From Rufibacter sp. DG15C (GTDB taxonomy: Bacteria > Bacteroidota > Bacteroidia > Cytophagales > Hymenobacteraceae): a DNA stretch of 64,000 nucleotides. The stretch is taken from positions 1,364,001-1,428,000 of the forward strand of contig NZ_CP010776.1 in NCBI RefSeq assembly GCF_001577755.1, in the 5' to 3' direction. The position numbers and the translations under genes were made by a program. Below, piece by piece: positions 40,583-49,660 of this stretch (positions within the stretch are counted from its first letter, which is position 1; each line of letters starts with the position of its first letter). The notes beneath the pieces were generated by a model that was given only the letters and a program-made list of their open reading frames with translations, was not told the origin of the DNA and searched no databases.

Positions 40583-42631
40583 TTATTCTTTAATCAAGCG
40601 AGTGGTCTTGGTAGTACCATCTACTTGCGTAGTCAGGAAGTACAAGCCAGTCTTTAGGTTAGTAGGCAAGTTTACTAAGATATTGCTAACACCTACTTCT
40701 ACTGAAATAGATTTTGCAAACACTTTATAGCCCCTAGCATCATAAAGCGTGGCCACCATTTCGCCAGCCTGCTCTACTTCTACCTCAAGATTTACTTGCT
40801 CCTTAAATGGATTTGGATACACATTTACCAAACCTTTTCCTTTGGCAGCCTGCTTAATGTTTACAGACACTACTTTACTGTATTCAAACGCACCGTCCGT
40901 ATCTACTTGCTTTAAGCGGTAGTATACTGTAGTACCCCTGGCAGCAGTAGCATCTAAGAACTCATATGAAAGTAAGGTGTTGCTGTTACCGTTTTGGGTG
41001 ATTACACGTCCCAACGTCTTGAACTCACCTGACTTCAAGTTGTTTGTAGACTGAACTTCAAAATAAGCGTTGTCCTTCTCAGAAGCAGTTTGCCAAGATA
41101 GTTTAGCGCCAACCGTAGTTGGAGTAGCAGTGAAGTTTACTAACTCAACTGGCAGGGGAGTAGATTCAACTGTAAACACATCCTGGCTTTCTGCAAGACC
41201 GGCATCGTCCACAATAGTAATGATGCCCGTTCCGGAACCCTCTGGCACCACGGCGCGAATCTGGGTTGGGCTGTCAAACCCAATTATGTCTGCGAAGACA
41301 TAGCCTCCATTGCCGTCACTGAATGCTAGGGCGAAGTTCTCCGTGAAGCCTGAACCAGTAATAATTACTTCATCTCCTACTTTACCAGCACCTGGGCTAA
41401 ATGAAGAAATACCAAAAACGGTAAAGACATCCGAACTCTCGGCAAGGCCCGCGTCGTCCACCACAGTGATGATGCCAGTACCGGCGCCCTGTGGTACCAC
41501 GGCCCGAATTTGCGAAGAGTTGTCGAAGTTGATTACATCCGCGAAAACATAGCCACCTTCCCCGTCACTGAAGGCCAAGGCGAAGTTCTCCGTGAAGCCC
41601 GAACCTATTACAGTAACCTCTGTACCTACAGGACCTACCGCTGGAGAAAAGGAAGTAATTGTTAATACCTCTACTGCAGTACCTGATAATTTAATCAAAT
41701 AAGGATTCTCATCAGAGTCATTGTTGGGAATAGACAAAGTTGCATCTATCTTCAGTGCAGGAGTTGCATTGGTAGGCTTGAATGAAACTGTGAATGTGGT
41801 GCTTCCACCAGTGACAATGGATGCGGTTGGTTGACTGGTTACTTCAAATTGATTAGCGTCTGTACCAAGTATGGTCACATTACCAGTTATGGAAAGTGTG
41901 CTTCCTGTATTTTTAATAGTAAACGTGGCAGGGGTTGTAGTGCCTACGTCTTGACTCCCAAAATCAAAAGGTATAGCTGAACCAGAAGTAAAGGCCACCC
42001 CTCCGGCTTCCACAGAGATTTCTGGGGTTCCTGTAATGGCGACATTATCAATACCTACACTAGCAAGCGCCTCTGATCCTTGCTGAGCATATCTTATTCT
42101 AATGCTTCTTGCATTTGCATGTGGTGTAAAAGTAATGAGAGTTCCAGCAGCTGTAGTAGCCAGTGACGTAGTTTGCTGTTTTGGTAAGGTGTTATATCCT
42201 GAACTGCCATCAGCAAGTGTTGACTGCTCTACAACCAAAATACCTCCAGTGAATCCAGGACTTGTTGTTCCTGAAGTTGCTCTTACACGAGCATTAAATG
42301 ATATTGCACCTGGCCTTTGATCAAATGCAATAGAAATATAATCGCCATCACTATTAGATATACCTGAACCACCTAATGCTAATTTGGCTGACACAAGTGG
42401 CAATGTGCTAGTACCACCAATCTCACCTGAAAAGGTCTGAGCATTGCTTCTAGACCATCCAGAGGGTAAAGGATAAGATGCTTGCCCCCAGTTGCTTCGG
42501 TTTGTATAAGGCAGAGATGCTGTTTGTGCAAATACATTAATTGTTGAAAACAGGCTTAGAAAGGCCAAAAGCATTACTGCGCGTACCCCTCTTAATCCCT
42601 TTAAATTGACACTGAGTAAAGTTTGTTTCAT
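40583..42631 (-). CDS. T9SS cargo protein with choice-of-anchor D and two IPT domains
   Basis: 682 residues. Signal peptide ends near VFAQ. Residues about 38-200 look like a jelly-roll carbohydrate-binding or adhesive domain (ARSIRIRYAQQG). The choice-of-anchor D domain spans about 203-320 (FDFGSQDVGTTTPATFTIKNTG). Two IPT/TIG domains of about 83 residues each (from about 325 and 408) are about 80 percent identical. An FN3-like part (LPVELVNFTATPTTVGAKLSW) precedes the C-terminal type IX sorting domain (VYPNPFKEQVNLEVE to KTGLYFLTTQ). It is exported and attached to or released from the cell surface. Role probably adhesive. Confidence 0.92.
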   Translation of the reverse strand: MKQTLLSVNLKGLRGVRAVMLLAFLSLFSTINVFAQTASLPYTNRSNWGQASYPLPSGWSRSNAQTFSGEIGGTSTLPLVSAKLALGGSGISNSDGDYISIAFDQRPGAISFNARVRATSGTTSPGFTGGILVVEQSTLADGSSGYNTLPKQQTTSLATTAAGTLITFTPHANARSIRIRYAQQGSEALASVGIDNVAITGTPEISVEAGGVAFTSGSAIPFDFGSQDVGTTTPATFTIKNTGSTLSITGNVTILGTDANQFEVTSQPTASIVTGGSTTFTVSFKPTNATPALKIDATLSIPNNDSDENPYLIKLSGTAVEVLTITSFSPAVGPVGTEVTVIGSGFTENFALAFSDGEGGYVFADVINFDNSSQIRAVVPQGAGTGIITVVDDAGLAESSDVFTVFGISSFSPGAGKVGDEVIITGSGFTENFALAFSDGNGGYVFADIIGFDSPTQIRAVVPEGSGTGIITIVDDAGLAESQDVFTVESTPLPVELVNFTATPTTVGAKLSWQTASEKDNAYFEVQSTNNLKSGEFKTLGRVITQNGNSNTLLSYEFLDATAARGTTVYYRLKQVDTDGAFEYSKVVSVNIKQAAKGKGLVNVYPNPFKEQVNLEVEVEQAGEMVATLYDARGYKVFAKSISVEVGVSNILVNLPTNLKTGLYFLTTQVDGTTKTTRLIKE

Positions 42632-42954
42632 AAGTCTTTCTTTTTGAGCCTATTATTACTGATTACAAAAATATGGTTTTTTATTCGCGGTTTCAATACT
42701 AATTGCTGAGTATTTTATTTTTTTAACTAAATATAGGCAACATTCAATATGTAAATTTCCTATATTAAAGGCTTCTTCATAACTATTCCCGTAAAGAATA
42801 GTTCAATCCCAGTGAAGATAATTTATCAGCTTTATTCAATATTTTCAAGTCACAACAGCACTCCTTAAATCAACCTGCTGAATATAAAGTAGTTGCCTTT
42901 AAAAATCAGAAAGTAGGATTTCCAACTATTTCAAGACCTAGCTAAGCCAACAAT
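42632..42954. other. AT-rich gene-free stretch of 323 nt
   Basis: It holds the promoter of the T9SS gene and otherwise long A/T-rich sequence. No gene or palindrome copy was seen. Confidence 0.5.
42666..42696 (-). promoter_or_regulatory. Promoter of the T9SS cargo gene
   Basis: -7 box TATTTTTG (42673 to 42666 on the minus strand) and -33 TTG (42696 to 42694) with a 20-nt spacer. Confidence 0.6.
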
Positions 42955-43653
42955 CTATTCTTTTACTTTAATTGCATATTCATCTTCTATATTCCTCTGC
43001 CATAACAACTGTCGCTTATCTAAATCATAGCCGCACAACCAGCCCAATTCAGCGTTCTTATAGTAAACACAACCGGCATCCAGGTTCACGCTTATCCTGT
43101 TTTGCTGAACAGCCTTCTCTATGCTGGCCATAGACACCGGCAGGTGACCATGAATCAAAATCCTTTTTCCCAGTTTTCTTACAGAGGGCTGAAAGCGCTT
43201 GATATTCAAAAGCGTGTAAGAATCAGTGGCTAAGAGATTGGCTTGAGAGAAGTCCAGCCCGGCGTGTATTAAGATATAATCGTCTAGTACAACCAACAGG
43301 GACATAGACCTGATAAATTGGATATAACCCACAGGTATATCCTCAAAACGCTCAACTCCAAAATTTTGCAAGGTGGCTTGCTGTTCTTCAGGGGTTAGCC
43401 AAACGGTATGGACTCCTTTATCTATGGCATCTAGCAGCAACTGGTCATGGTTGCCGCGCAGGCAGGTGAGTTGAAAGCCGGAGCGTTGTAAGTGCAGAAT
43501 ATAATCTAAAACGCCTTTGCTGTCTGGCCCTTTGTTGATGTAGTCCCCTAAAAGATAGAGATGGTCATTAGGTTCAAGTTTAAGCACTTGCTCCACCATG
43601 GCCTTGAAGGTGGCCAAACAACCGTGTATGTCAGAAATAGCGTAACGGGCCAT
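42955..43653 (-). CDS. PPP-type metallophosphatase (ApaH/PrpE-like)
   Basis: 232 residues, cytoplasmic. Metal motifs: ISDIHGCLATF, LLGDYINKGPDSKG, LRGNHDQLLL, ILIHAGLDF and LIHGHLPVS. In the second block the usual GDxxDRG is GDYINKG: the first Asp is kept but the later Asp and Arg are Asn and Lys. Family members remove phosphate from proteins or split dinucleoside polyphosphates. The gene stands alone with AT-rich sequence around its end. Confidence 0.88.
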   Translation of the reverse strand: MARYAISDIHGCLATFKAMVEQVLKLEPNDHLYLLGDYINKGPDSKGVLDYILHLQRSGFQLTCLRGNHDQLLLDAIDKGVHTVWLTPEEQQATLQNFGVERFEDIPVGYIQFIRSMSLLVVLDDYILIHAGLDFSQANLLATDSYTLLNIKRFQPSVRKLGKRILIHGHLPVSMASIEKAVQQNRISVNLDAGCVYYKNAELGWLCGYDLDKRQLLWQRNIEDEYAIKVKE

Positions 43654-43739
43654 TGGGGGAATAGGCTTAAGAAGCTAAATATAGACATAAAGTCTGATGC
43701 TTGGGAATATTAATAACCAGATCACAAGAGCGCACATTG

Positions 43740-43777
43740 TGTTTTTGGCATATTTCCTAGAAAACAGGTAAAAAACG
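43740..43777. repeat. Intergenic palindrome, copy 20
   Basis: Left arm GTTTTTGGCATATTTCC, right arm GAAAACAGGTAAAAAACG; inner pairs weak. It is next to a separate terminator (43785-43816). Confidence 0.75.
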
Positions 43778-43784
43778 GACATAA

Positions 43785-43816
43785 AAAAACGCCTTCCCGT
43801 GAGAGAAGGCGTTTTT
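43785..43816 (-). terminator. Terminator of the 43838..45343 cluster
   Basis: Perfect 12-bp stem AAAAACGCCTTC / GAAGGCGTTTTT with loop CCGTGAGA, 21 nt downstream of the stop at 43838; T-rich on both sides. Confidence 0.85.
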
Positions 43817-43837
43817 CTTGAATATAGGATATTTCAG

Positions 43838-44080
43838 TTATGAGCCGCTGTAGGGCGGTTTGTCAATATCTTCTTTATTGGTGTTACGGTTGGGATGGGT
43901 GACAGCGTCTTGCGTTGGACGTTCGCCTTCACGCACGTGCTTGGCCACAATTTCCTCATCCCGTTTTATTTGGTCTGGGTTACCGGGCTGTTTTACATCA
44001 GCTTTGCTCTGGCCACGGCCAGACGGGTTTCCTTTGTTTTCACTGCCTCTTTGGTTGGTGTTATTGCTGTTATAGGGCAT
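43838..44080 (-). CDS. Small hydrophilic protein, probable stress protein
   Basis: 80 residues, very polar (NSNNTNQRGSENKGN, then ADVKQPGNPDQIKRDEEIVAKHVREGERP). No signal or helix for membrane. A strong AAGGAGG site lies 5 nt before the ATG, unusual in this genome. It follows a general-stress-like SDR gene and another hydrophilic protein on the same strand, which suggests a role in desiccation, osmotic or general stress. That role is inference. Confidence 0.65.
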   Translation of the reverse strand: MPYNSNNTNQRGSENKGNPSGRGQSKADVKQPGNPDQIKRDEEIVAKHVREGERPTQDAVTHPNRNTNKEDIDKPPYSGS

Positions 44081-44133
44081 GATTTCCTCCTTTTCTGGTT
44101 AGGTTCAACAATTAATCAAAGGCACTGGTTCTA

Positions 44134-44421
44134 TCAGGTGCCGCGACCTTCGTCGTCGGTGCGCATGTTGTCTTTTGGATGCTCTGTGCTGTCTGCATCC
44201 TCGTTCACGCTTACGCTAGACGGGCCGTCAGAGCTGTCAGAGCCGTAGCCCTCTTTGCCGTCACGATTCCCGAAGCCACCGCGTTGGGCCTCATTCTTGG
44301 GCGGATCTGCGCCCGGGATGATGTGTCCTGCCATCATGTCTTCCATGTTGGTAGCTGTGTCATCAATAACCCTCACCGGCCGATCATGACCATTGGGGTG
44401 TTGCTTATCTTCAGTAGCCAT
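44134..44421 (-). CDS. Small hydrophilic acidic protein, probable stress protein
   Basis: 95 residues from ATG 44421 (MATEDKQHPNGHDRP); a GTG at 44469 in frame would add 16 residues but would begin 17 nt after the SDR stop. The protein is disordered-looking, rich in Gly, Asp, Ser and Glu (GGFGNRDGKEGYGSDSSDGP). It is one of three genes in a probable stress cluster. Confidence 0.6.
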   Translation of the reverse strand: MATEDKQHPNGHDRPVRVIDDTATNMEDMMAGHIIPGADPPKNEAQRGGFGNRDGKEGYGSDSSDGPSSVSVNEDADSTEHPKDNMRTDDEGRGT

Positions 44422-44485
44422 AGGCGTTAGAATTAGGTGAATATTGTCTGGTAGTTTACTCTTTTCCACGTGGAAAGGTTAAGCT

Positions 44486-45343
<858 letters not shown>

Positions 45344-45465
45344 GGTTTTATTGTTGATTAATAGTTTCTGATAGGAGTTCTATTCATCTAAAAAATCCAC
45401 TTAAGGATAACCTGGTCTACAGACGAACGGAATAAGGAAATACGAAAAGCAAAAAAGAAGGGAGC

Positions 45466-45503
45466 CGTTTTTGGCCTGATTTCCGTAAAAGAGCACAAAA
45501 ACG
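45466..45503. repeat. Intergenic palindrome, copy 21
   Basis: Left arm CGTTTTTGGCCTGATTTC, right arm TAAAAGAGCACAAAAACG. In a divergent promoter gap between the SDR gene and the pterin dehydratase gene. Confidence 0.8.
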
Positions 45504-45572
45504 CATGGCAGAGGCACAATCAAGGCATGCTCTTTGTACATTGCTTTAGCTCCAACCTAAACCAGAGCAGTT

Positions 45573-45818
45573 ATGTGGAAAGAAGAAGACAATAGCTTGA
45601 AAAAGAGCTTCACGTTCAAGGATTTCAAAGAGGCCTTCGTGTTTATGAGTGAAGTAGCAGAGGCCGCCGAACACCTCAACCACCACCCCTGGTGGAGCAA
45701 CGTCTACAATAAAGTGAACATTGAACTGACCACCCATGACGCCGGCAACACTGTCACCGAAAAAGACTGGGAACTGGCCAAGCAGATTGACGAGATAGCC
45801 AAGACCTTAGGGCAATAA
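45573..45818 (+). CDS. 4a-hydroxytetrahydrobiopterin dehydratase (PCD/DCoH)
   Basis: 81 residues, shorter than the usual 95-105 because the N-terminal helix is brief. The signature is AAEHLNHHPWWSNVYNKVNIELTTHDAG, with the catalytic His-His and Trp residues and the following TEKDWELAKQIDEIAK helix. The enzyme dehydrates 4a-carbinolamine pterin formed by aromatic amino acid hydroxylases. No hydroxylase lies nearby, so a moonlighting or moco-related role is possible. Confidence 0.92.
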   Translation: MWKEEDNSLKKSFTFKDFKEAFVFMSEVAEAAEHLNHHPWWSNVYNKVNIELTTHDAGNTVTEKDWELAKQIDEIAKTLGQ

Positions 45819-45825
45819 CAACTTC

Positions 45826-45863
45826 TGTTTTTGGCCTGGTTTGGGTAAAACAAGCCAAAAACG
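45826..45863. repeat. Intergenic palindrome, copy 22
   Basis: Left arm GTTTTTGGCCTGGTTTG, right arm TAAAACAAGCCAAAAACG; 7 nt after the pterin dehydratase stop. Followed by GACTCAAGACTCAGAACTC-like short repeats. Confidence 0.85.
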
Positions 45864-45937
45864 CTTTTCTCCTCCCCCCAATAAGTGAGAATTCTGACTC
45901 TAAGGTTAGGACTCAAGACTCAGAACTCAAAAAGCAC

Positions 45938-45945
45938 TATCTTTG
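45938..45945 (+). promoter_or_regulatory. -7 box of rsmI, only 4 nt before the ATG
   Basis: TATCTTTG, a full TAnnTTTG match, ends at 45945; the ATG is at 45950. If used, the transcript would be leaderless. No TTG -33 box was seen at the proper spacing. Confidence 0.5.
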
Positions 45946-45949
45946 GGCT

Positions 45950-46645
45950 ATGGCTCAGCCCCAAGAAGAAACCGTTTTATATTTAGTGCCCACACCTATT
46001 GGCAATCTGGAGGACATCACCCTGCGCGCCATCAGAGTGCTCAAGGAAGTGGATGTGATCCTAGCTGAAGACACCCGCACCAGTGGTAAGCTGCTCAACC
46101 ACTTAGGAATTGAGAAGCGCATGCACAGCCACCACCTGCACAATGAGCACAAAGCCGTGGCGCACTTGGTAGAACGTCTCAAGAAAGGCGAAAAAATGGC
46201 TCTGATCTCAGATGCGGGCACACCCGGTATCTCAGACCCTGGTTTTTTATTGGTACGCGCCTGCGTGCAGGAAGGCATTAAGCTGGAATGTCTGCCTGGG
46301 GCCACTGCCTTTGTGCCGGCCTTGGTAAAATCGGGTTTCAGTACGGATAGGTTTACGTTTGAAGGTTTTTTGCCGGTAAAGAAAGGCCGCCAGACCCGCC
46401 TGCAAAGCTTGGCCCTAGAAGAGCGTACCATGATTTTCTACGAATCGCCGCACCGGGTGCTTAAAACTTTGGAGCAGTTCAAAGAAGTGTTCGGGCCCGA
46501 CAGACAGGCCTCCGTCTCCAGAGAAATCTCTAAGATGTTTGAAGAGACCTTGAACGGCACGCTGGCTGAGCTGGCGGAAATCTTCACGACCAAGGCCATC
46601 AAAGGTGAGTTTGTGGTGGTAGTAGACGGTTTTAGTAAAAAATAA
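45950..46645 (+). CDS. rsmI: 16S rRNA (cytidine-2'-O)-methyltransferase RsmI
   Basis: 231 residues. Tetrapyrrole methylase fold: LVPTPIGNLEDITLRA at the N-terminus, VILAEDTRTSGKLL, ALISDAGTPGISDPG, LPGATAFVPALVKSGF and FYESPHRVLKTLE, all RsmI signatures. It methylates the 2'-O of C1402 in 16S rRNA. It leads a run with the DUF4105 gene (13 nt gap) and the inositol phosphatase gene (25 nt gap). Confidence 0.96.
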   Translation: MAQPQEETVLYLVPTPIGNLEDITLRAIRVLKEVDVILAEDTRTSGKLLNHLGIEKRMHSHHLHNEHKAVAHLVERLKKGEKMALISDAGTPGISDPGFLLVRACVQEGIKLECLPGATAFVPALVKSGFSTDRFTFEGFLPVKKGRQTRLQSLALEERTMIFYESPHRVLKTLEQFKEVFGPDRQASVSREISKMFEETLNGTLAELAEIFTTKAIKGEFVVVVDGFSKK

Positions 46646-46658
46646 CCCTTCGCTTCTA

Positions 46659-47837
46659 ATGATGTCCTCTTTCATTAAGAAAATTGCCGCTTTGTGTTTG
46701 TTGCTGGCATTTGGCGGTTCTGCCAAGGCCTTACCCTTGTCTCCCCAGGCTCAAATCAGCTTGATCACTGTTTCGCCGGGCGCCGAGCTGTACTCCATGT
46801 ATGGCCACAGTGCCATTAGGATAGTGGACCCAGCCAACGGCATGGACTATGCCTTCAACTACGGCACCTTCAATTTCAACACGCCCAATTTCTACGTGAA
46901 GTTTGTGCGCGGCAAGCTGATGTACCAGCTGGCACCCGGCTATTTCTCAGAACTGAAAGACCGCAACATAGAAGACAACCGCTCTGTCTACGAGCAAGTC
47001 TTGAACCTTACCCCGGCGCAGAAACAGCGCGTCATGGACTTCCTAGAAACCAACTATGAGCCTCAGAACCGTGAGTACCTCTATGATTTCCTGAAGGACA
47101 ACTGCGCCACCCGCATCCGGGACGTTTTCAAAAAGACATTGGGTGATTCTCTGCAATACCCTTCAGACATACCTGGCACGCCCAGCACCTTTAGACGCAT
47201 GGTAGGCATTTACCAGACGCCGCACCCGTGGGTGGACCTGGGCGTGGACCTGGCCATGGGTTTGCCCTCAGATGAGAAAACCGGTGTTTGGGAAGCCATG
47301 TTCCTGCCAGACTACTTGCTGGCCAGCTTCGCGAAAGCCAAGTTGCAAACGCCTACAGGTGCTGTAGCCTTTGCGGGACCGGTCATCAAGCATTATGAAG
47401 CCACTGCGGTACCTGCTAATGATTCTCTGGTGACACCAATGGTGGTCTTCTGGACCTTGTTTGTACTAGTGACCATCATCACGTTCCTGCAATTCAGAAA
47501 CAAAAAGGCGGGCCGAGGTTTGGATGTAGTACTGTTCTCCCTAACCGGCTTTTTTGGATTTGTAGTGCTGTTCCTGTGGTTTGGCACCGACCATCAGTCC
47601 TTTGCCGGCAACCTGAATCTGCTGTGGGCTTTCCCGGTGCACCTGATTACGGGCCTGCTGTTGTTGCAAAAGAATCCTCCATCTTGGCTCAAACCTTATT
47701 TCTTGGTGACGGGCATAGTTATGGTAGTACTGGTTCTGGCTTGGAAGTTTTTGCCACAGGAATATCATCCATCCTTGTTGCCGCTCGTATTGACCTTAGC
47801 ACTTAGAGCCATCTATATCTGGCGAACGCTACGGTAA
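46659..47837 (+). CDS. DUF4105 membrane protein
   Basis: 392 residues. A signal peptide or first helix precedes a periplasmic DUF4105 domain (about 30-250) with ELYSMYGHSAIRIVDP and YDFLKDNCATRIRDVF, where a His and a Cys suggest a NlpC/P60-like or papain-like catalytic pair. Five helices follow from about residue 260 to the end. The domain is found throughout Bacteroidota; its substrate is not known. Located in the rsmI operon. Confidence 0.87.
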   Translation: MMSSFIKKIAALCLLLAFGGSAKALPLSPQAQISLITVSPGAELYSMYGHSAIRIVDPANGMDYAFNYGTFNFNTPNFYVKFVRGKLMYQLAPGYFSELKDRNIEDNRSVYEQVLNLTPAQKQRVMDFLETNYEPQNREYLYDFLKDNCATRIRDVFKKTLGDSLQYPSDIPGTPSTFRRMVGIYQTPHPWVDLGVDLAMGLPSDEKTGVWEAMFLPDYLLASFAKAKLQTPTGAVAFAGPVIKHYEATAVPANDSLVTPMVVFWTLFVLVTIITFLQFRNKKAGRGLDVVLFSLTGFFGFVVLFLWFGTDHQSFAGNLNLLWAFPVHLITGLLLLQKNPPSWLKPYFLVTGIVMVVLVLAWKFLPQEYHPSLLPLVLTLALRAIYIWRTLR

Positions 47838-47862
47838 TTTCAAACTTCAACCTATCCATTCC

Positions 47863-48660
47863 ATGGCAGATTTAGCATCCCTCAAAGAACAAGTCATCGC
47901 GCTAACGGCCCAAGTAAGAACCTTTATACAGGCAGAGGCTGCGCAGTTTGATGTGTCTAAGATGGAGCGCAAAGGCCACAACGACCTGGTGTCTTACGTG
48001 GACAAACAAGCCGAACAACAACTGGTAGAAGGCCTGCAAAAACTGTTGCCAGAGGCTGGGTTCATCACCGAAGAAGGAACCAACTCGGTTCAGAAAGACG
48101 AATACAACTGGATTATTGACCCACTGGACGGTACCACCAACTTCATCCATGGCCTGCCGGTCTACTCCATCAGCGTGGCCCTGCTACAGCACGAGGAACT
48201 GGTTTTGGGCGTGGTGCATGAGCTCAACCTGGACGAGTGTTTCCATGCCGTGAAGGGCGGCGGCGCCTTCTGCAATCAAAACCGCATCTCCGTTTCCAAA
48301 GCGGGCTCTCTGGCAGACTCACTCATTGCCACGGGCTTTCCCTACCATGACTTCGGGAGAATGAATGAGTACCTACAGGTCTTGGGCAAGTTCATGCAAC
48401 AGTCGCATGGCGTACGCCGACTTGGTTCTGCCGCCGTGGATTTGGCCTATGTGGCCGCTGGGCGCTTTGAAGGCTTCTTTGAATTCAACCTCAACCCCTG
48501 GGATGTAGCGGGCGGCGCCTTAATCGTGCAGGAGGCCGGCGGCGTAGTCACAGACTTCAAAGGCGAAAACGGTTATCTATTCGGGCGGCAGATTTGCGCC
48601 AGCAACGGCCAAGCCATCCAGCAGGAAATGCTAGCCTTGACGGAGCCTATCTGGAGATAG
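47863..48660 (+). CDS. Inositol monophosphatase family protein (SuhB/CysQ-like)
   Basis: 265 residues. The family motifs are all present: EEGTNS (Glu metal ligand), IIDPLDGTTNFIHGLPVYSIS, and WDVAGGALIVQEAGG near the C-terminus. Lithium-sensitive phosphatases of this type act on inositol phosphate, fructose bisphosphate or 3'-phosphoadenosine nucleotides; the sequence does not tell which. Last gene of the rsmI operon; palindrome copy 23 follows. Confidence 0.92.
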   Translation: MADLASLKEQVIALTAQVRTFIQAEAAQFDVSKMERKGHNDLVSYVDKQAEQQLVEGLQKLLPEAGFITEEGTNSVQKDEYNWIIDPLDGTTNFIHGLPVYSISVALLQHEELVLGVVHELNLDECFHAVKGGGAFCNQNRISVSKAGSLADSLIATGFPYHDFGRMNEYLQVLGKFMQQSHGVRRLGSAAVDLAYVAAGRFEGFFEFNLNPWDVAGGALIVQEAGGVVTDFKGENGYLFGRQICASNGQAIQQEMLALTEPIWR

Positions 48661-48699
48661 TAGGTCCAATTAACAGGAAGCAGTGAACAGCTACTCAAC

Positions 48700-48737
48700 C
48701 GTTTTTGGCCTGTTTTCTAGGAAAGAGGCCAAAAACG
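48700..48737. repeat. Intergenic palindrome, copy 23
   Basis: Left arm CGTTTTTGGCCTGTTTTC, right arm GAAAGAGGCCAAAAACG, after the inositol phosphatase gene. Confidence 0.87.
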
Positions 48738-48804
48738 ACTTCAAGGCAACAGCATCAGTATCCTTTAGCACACCTCACAATTCCGTCATCCCTTAAACTA
48801 TTTG

Positions 48805-48812
48805 TACCTTTG
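48805..48812 (+). promoter_or_regulatory. -7 box of the Cys-rich membrane protein gene
   Basis: TACCTTTG, a full TAnnTTTG match, 53 nt before the ATG at 48865. Confidence 0.55.
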
Positions 48813-48864
48813 CGGGCGTTACTTCTGGTAGAGAGGCCGCTAGGCTGGTTTAATCTGTAGGGCT

Positions 48865-49053
48865 ATGGTTCAGGAAATCATCATTTTCATCTTCTTCGCG
48901 CTGGCAAGCGTGTATGTGTTGCGTATTGGCTACAAGAGTTTCTTCTCTAAGGACACGGGCTGTGCCAAAGGCTGCGGCGGCGCTTGCTCCACCATTGACT
49001 TGAACAAGATTCAGAAGGAGATAGAAGCCAGGCAGGGTAAAATGGCCCGGTAA
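48865..49053 (+). CDS. FeoB-associated-like Cys-rich membrane protein
   Basis: 62 residues. One N-terminal membrane helix (IIIFIFFALASVYVLRIGY) is followed by the Cys motif CAKGCGGACSTID (four Cys) and a short charged helix. This matches the small FeoB-associated Cys-rich or virus-attachment-p12-like proteins; relatives are linked to ferrous iron uptake, but no feo gene is adjacent. Own promoter and terminator, so it is a single-gene unit. Confidence 0.85.
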   Translation: MVQEIIIFIFFALASVYVLRIGYKSFFSKDTGCAKGCGGACSTIDLNKIQKEIEARQGKMAR

Positions 49054-49074
49054 TTTTATTTCAGAATATAGATG

Positions 49075-49104
49075 AAAAGCTACTCCAAAAGAGTGGCTTT
49101 TTTT
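49075..49104 (+). terminator. Terminator after 48865..49053
   Basis: AAGCTACTC pairs with GAGTGGCTT around CAAAA (one G-T pair), followed by TTTTT. Confidence 0.75.
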
Positions 49105-49119
49105 ATGAGCTTCTCTTTC

Positions 49120-49157
49120 CGTTTTTAGCCCGTTTCCCAGAAAAGAGCCCAAAAACG
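49120..49157. repeat. Intergenic palindrome, copy 24
   Basis: Left arm CGTTTTTAGCCCGTTTCC, right arm GAAAAGAGCCCAAAAACG, directly after a separate terminator. Confidence 0.85.
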
Positions 49158-49215
49158 AGCATCACGCCAAACCCTCAAACAACTGATTGTCAATTACTAT
49201 ATTCATGGCTTTGAA

Positions 49216-49267
49216 TATAGCCGAAAACCATTTGCGGGTTTTACGTATAGCCGAGAACCAACTTCGG
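49216..49267. repeat. Direct repeat upstream of the 49296 gene
   Basis: TATAGCCGAAAACCATTTGCGG (49216) and TATAGCCGAGAACCAACTTCGG (49246) start 30 nt apart and agree at 17 of 22 bases. Possible tandem regulator sites; 30 nt before the ATG of the next gene. Confidence 0.45.
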
Positions 49268-49295
49268 ATATTGAACACCTAAAAAATACTTGGTT

Positions 49296-49634
49296 ATGCA
49301 AGACAAGGAAGAAGAAAGAAGCCTCGTGAACGTGGAGGCTAGATTAAACAAAGACGGCTTCACGCAAGACTTTAAAGTGGGCGAGGACAACCGCCTCTGG
49401 ACGCTGGACGGCAAAAAAAGCTACACCATTGAGGACGTGAAGATTGTGGACTTCTACCGCTTTGAGGGCGAAACTGACCCAGACGACATGTCTATTCTGT
49501 ATGCTATTGAGTGCACAGACGGCACCAAGGGCACCATCTCCAACTCATACGGTACCTATGCAGACCAAGGAATTGATGCGTTCTTAAAACAGGTAGAAGA
49601 CTTGGGCAAGAACTTAGACAAAAACTCAAAATAG
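49296..49634 (+). CDS. Small protein often mislabelled phosphoribosylpyrophosphate synthetase
   Basis: 112 residues from ATG 49296 (MQDKEEERS); a TTG two codons earlier is possible. The middle part (RLNKDGFTQDFKVGEDNRLW, VDFYRFEGETDPDDMSILYAIEC, GTISNSYGTYADQG) matches a small family that databases often label phosphoribosylpyrophosphate synthetase, although it has none of that enzyme's domains. No enzymatic role is known. Cytoplasmic. Confidence 0.8.
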   Translation: MQDKEEERSLVNVEARLNKDGFTQDFKVGEDNRLWTLDGKKSYTIEDVKIVDFYRFEGETDPDDMSILYAIECTDGTKGTISNSYGTYADQGIDAFLKQVEDLGKNLDKNSK

Positions 49635-49660
49635 CCAGCATTACAGGCTGCTTAGCATAG

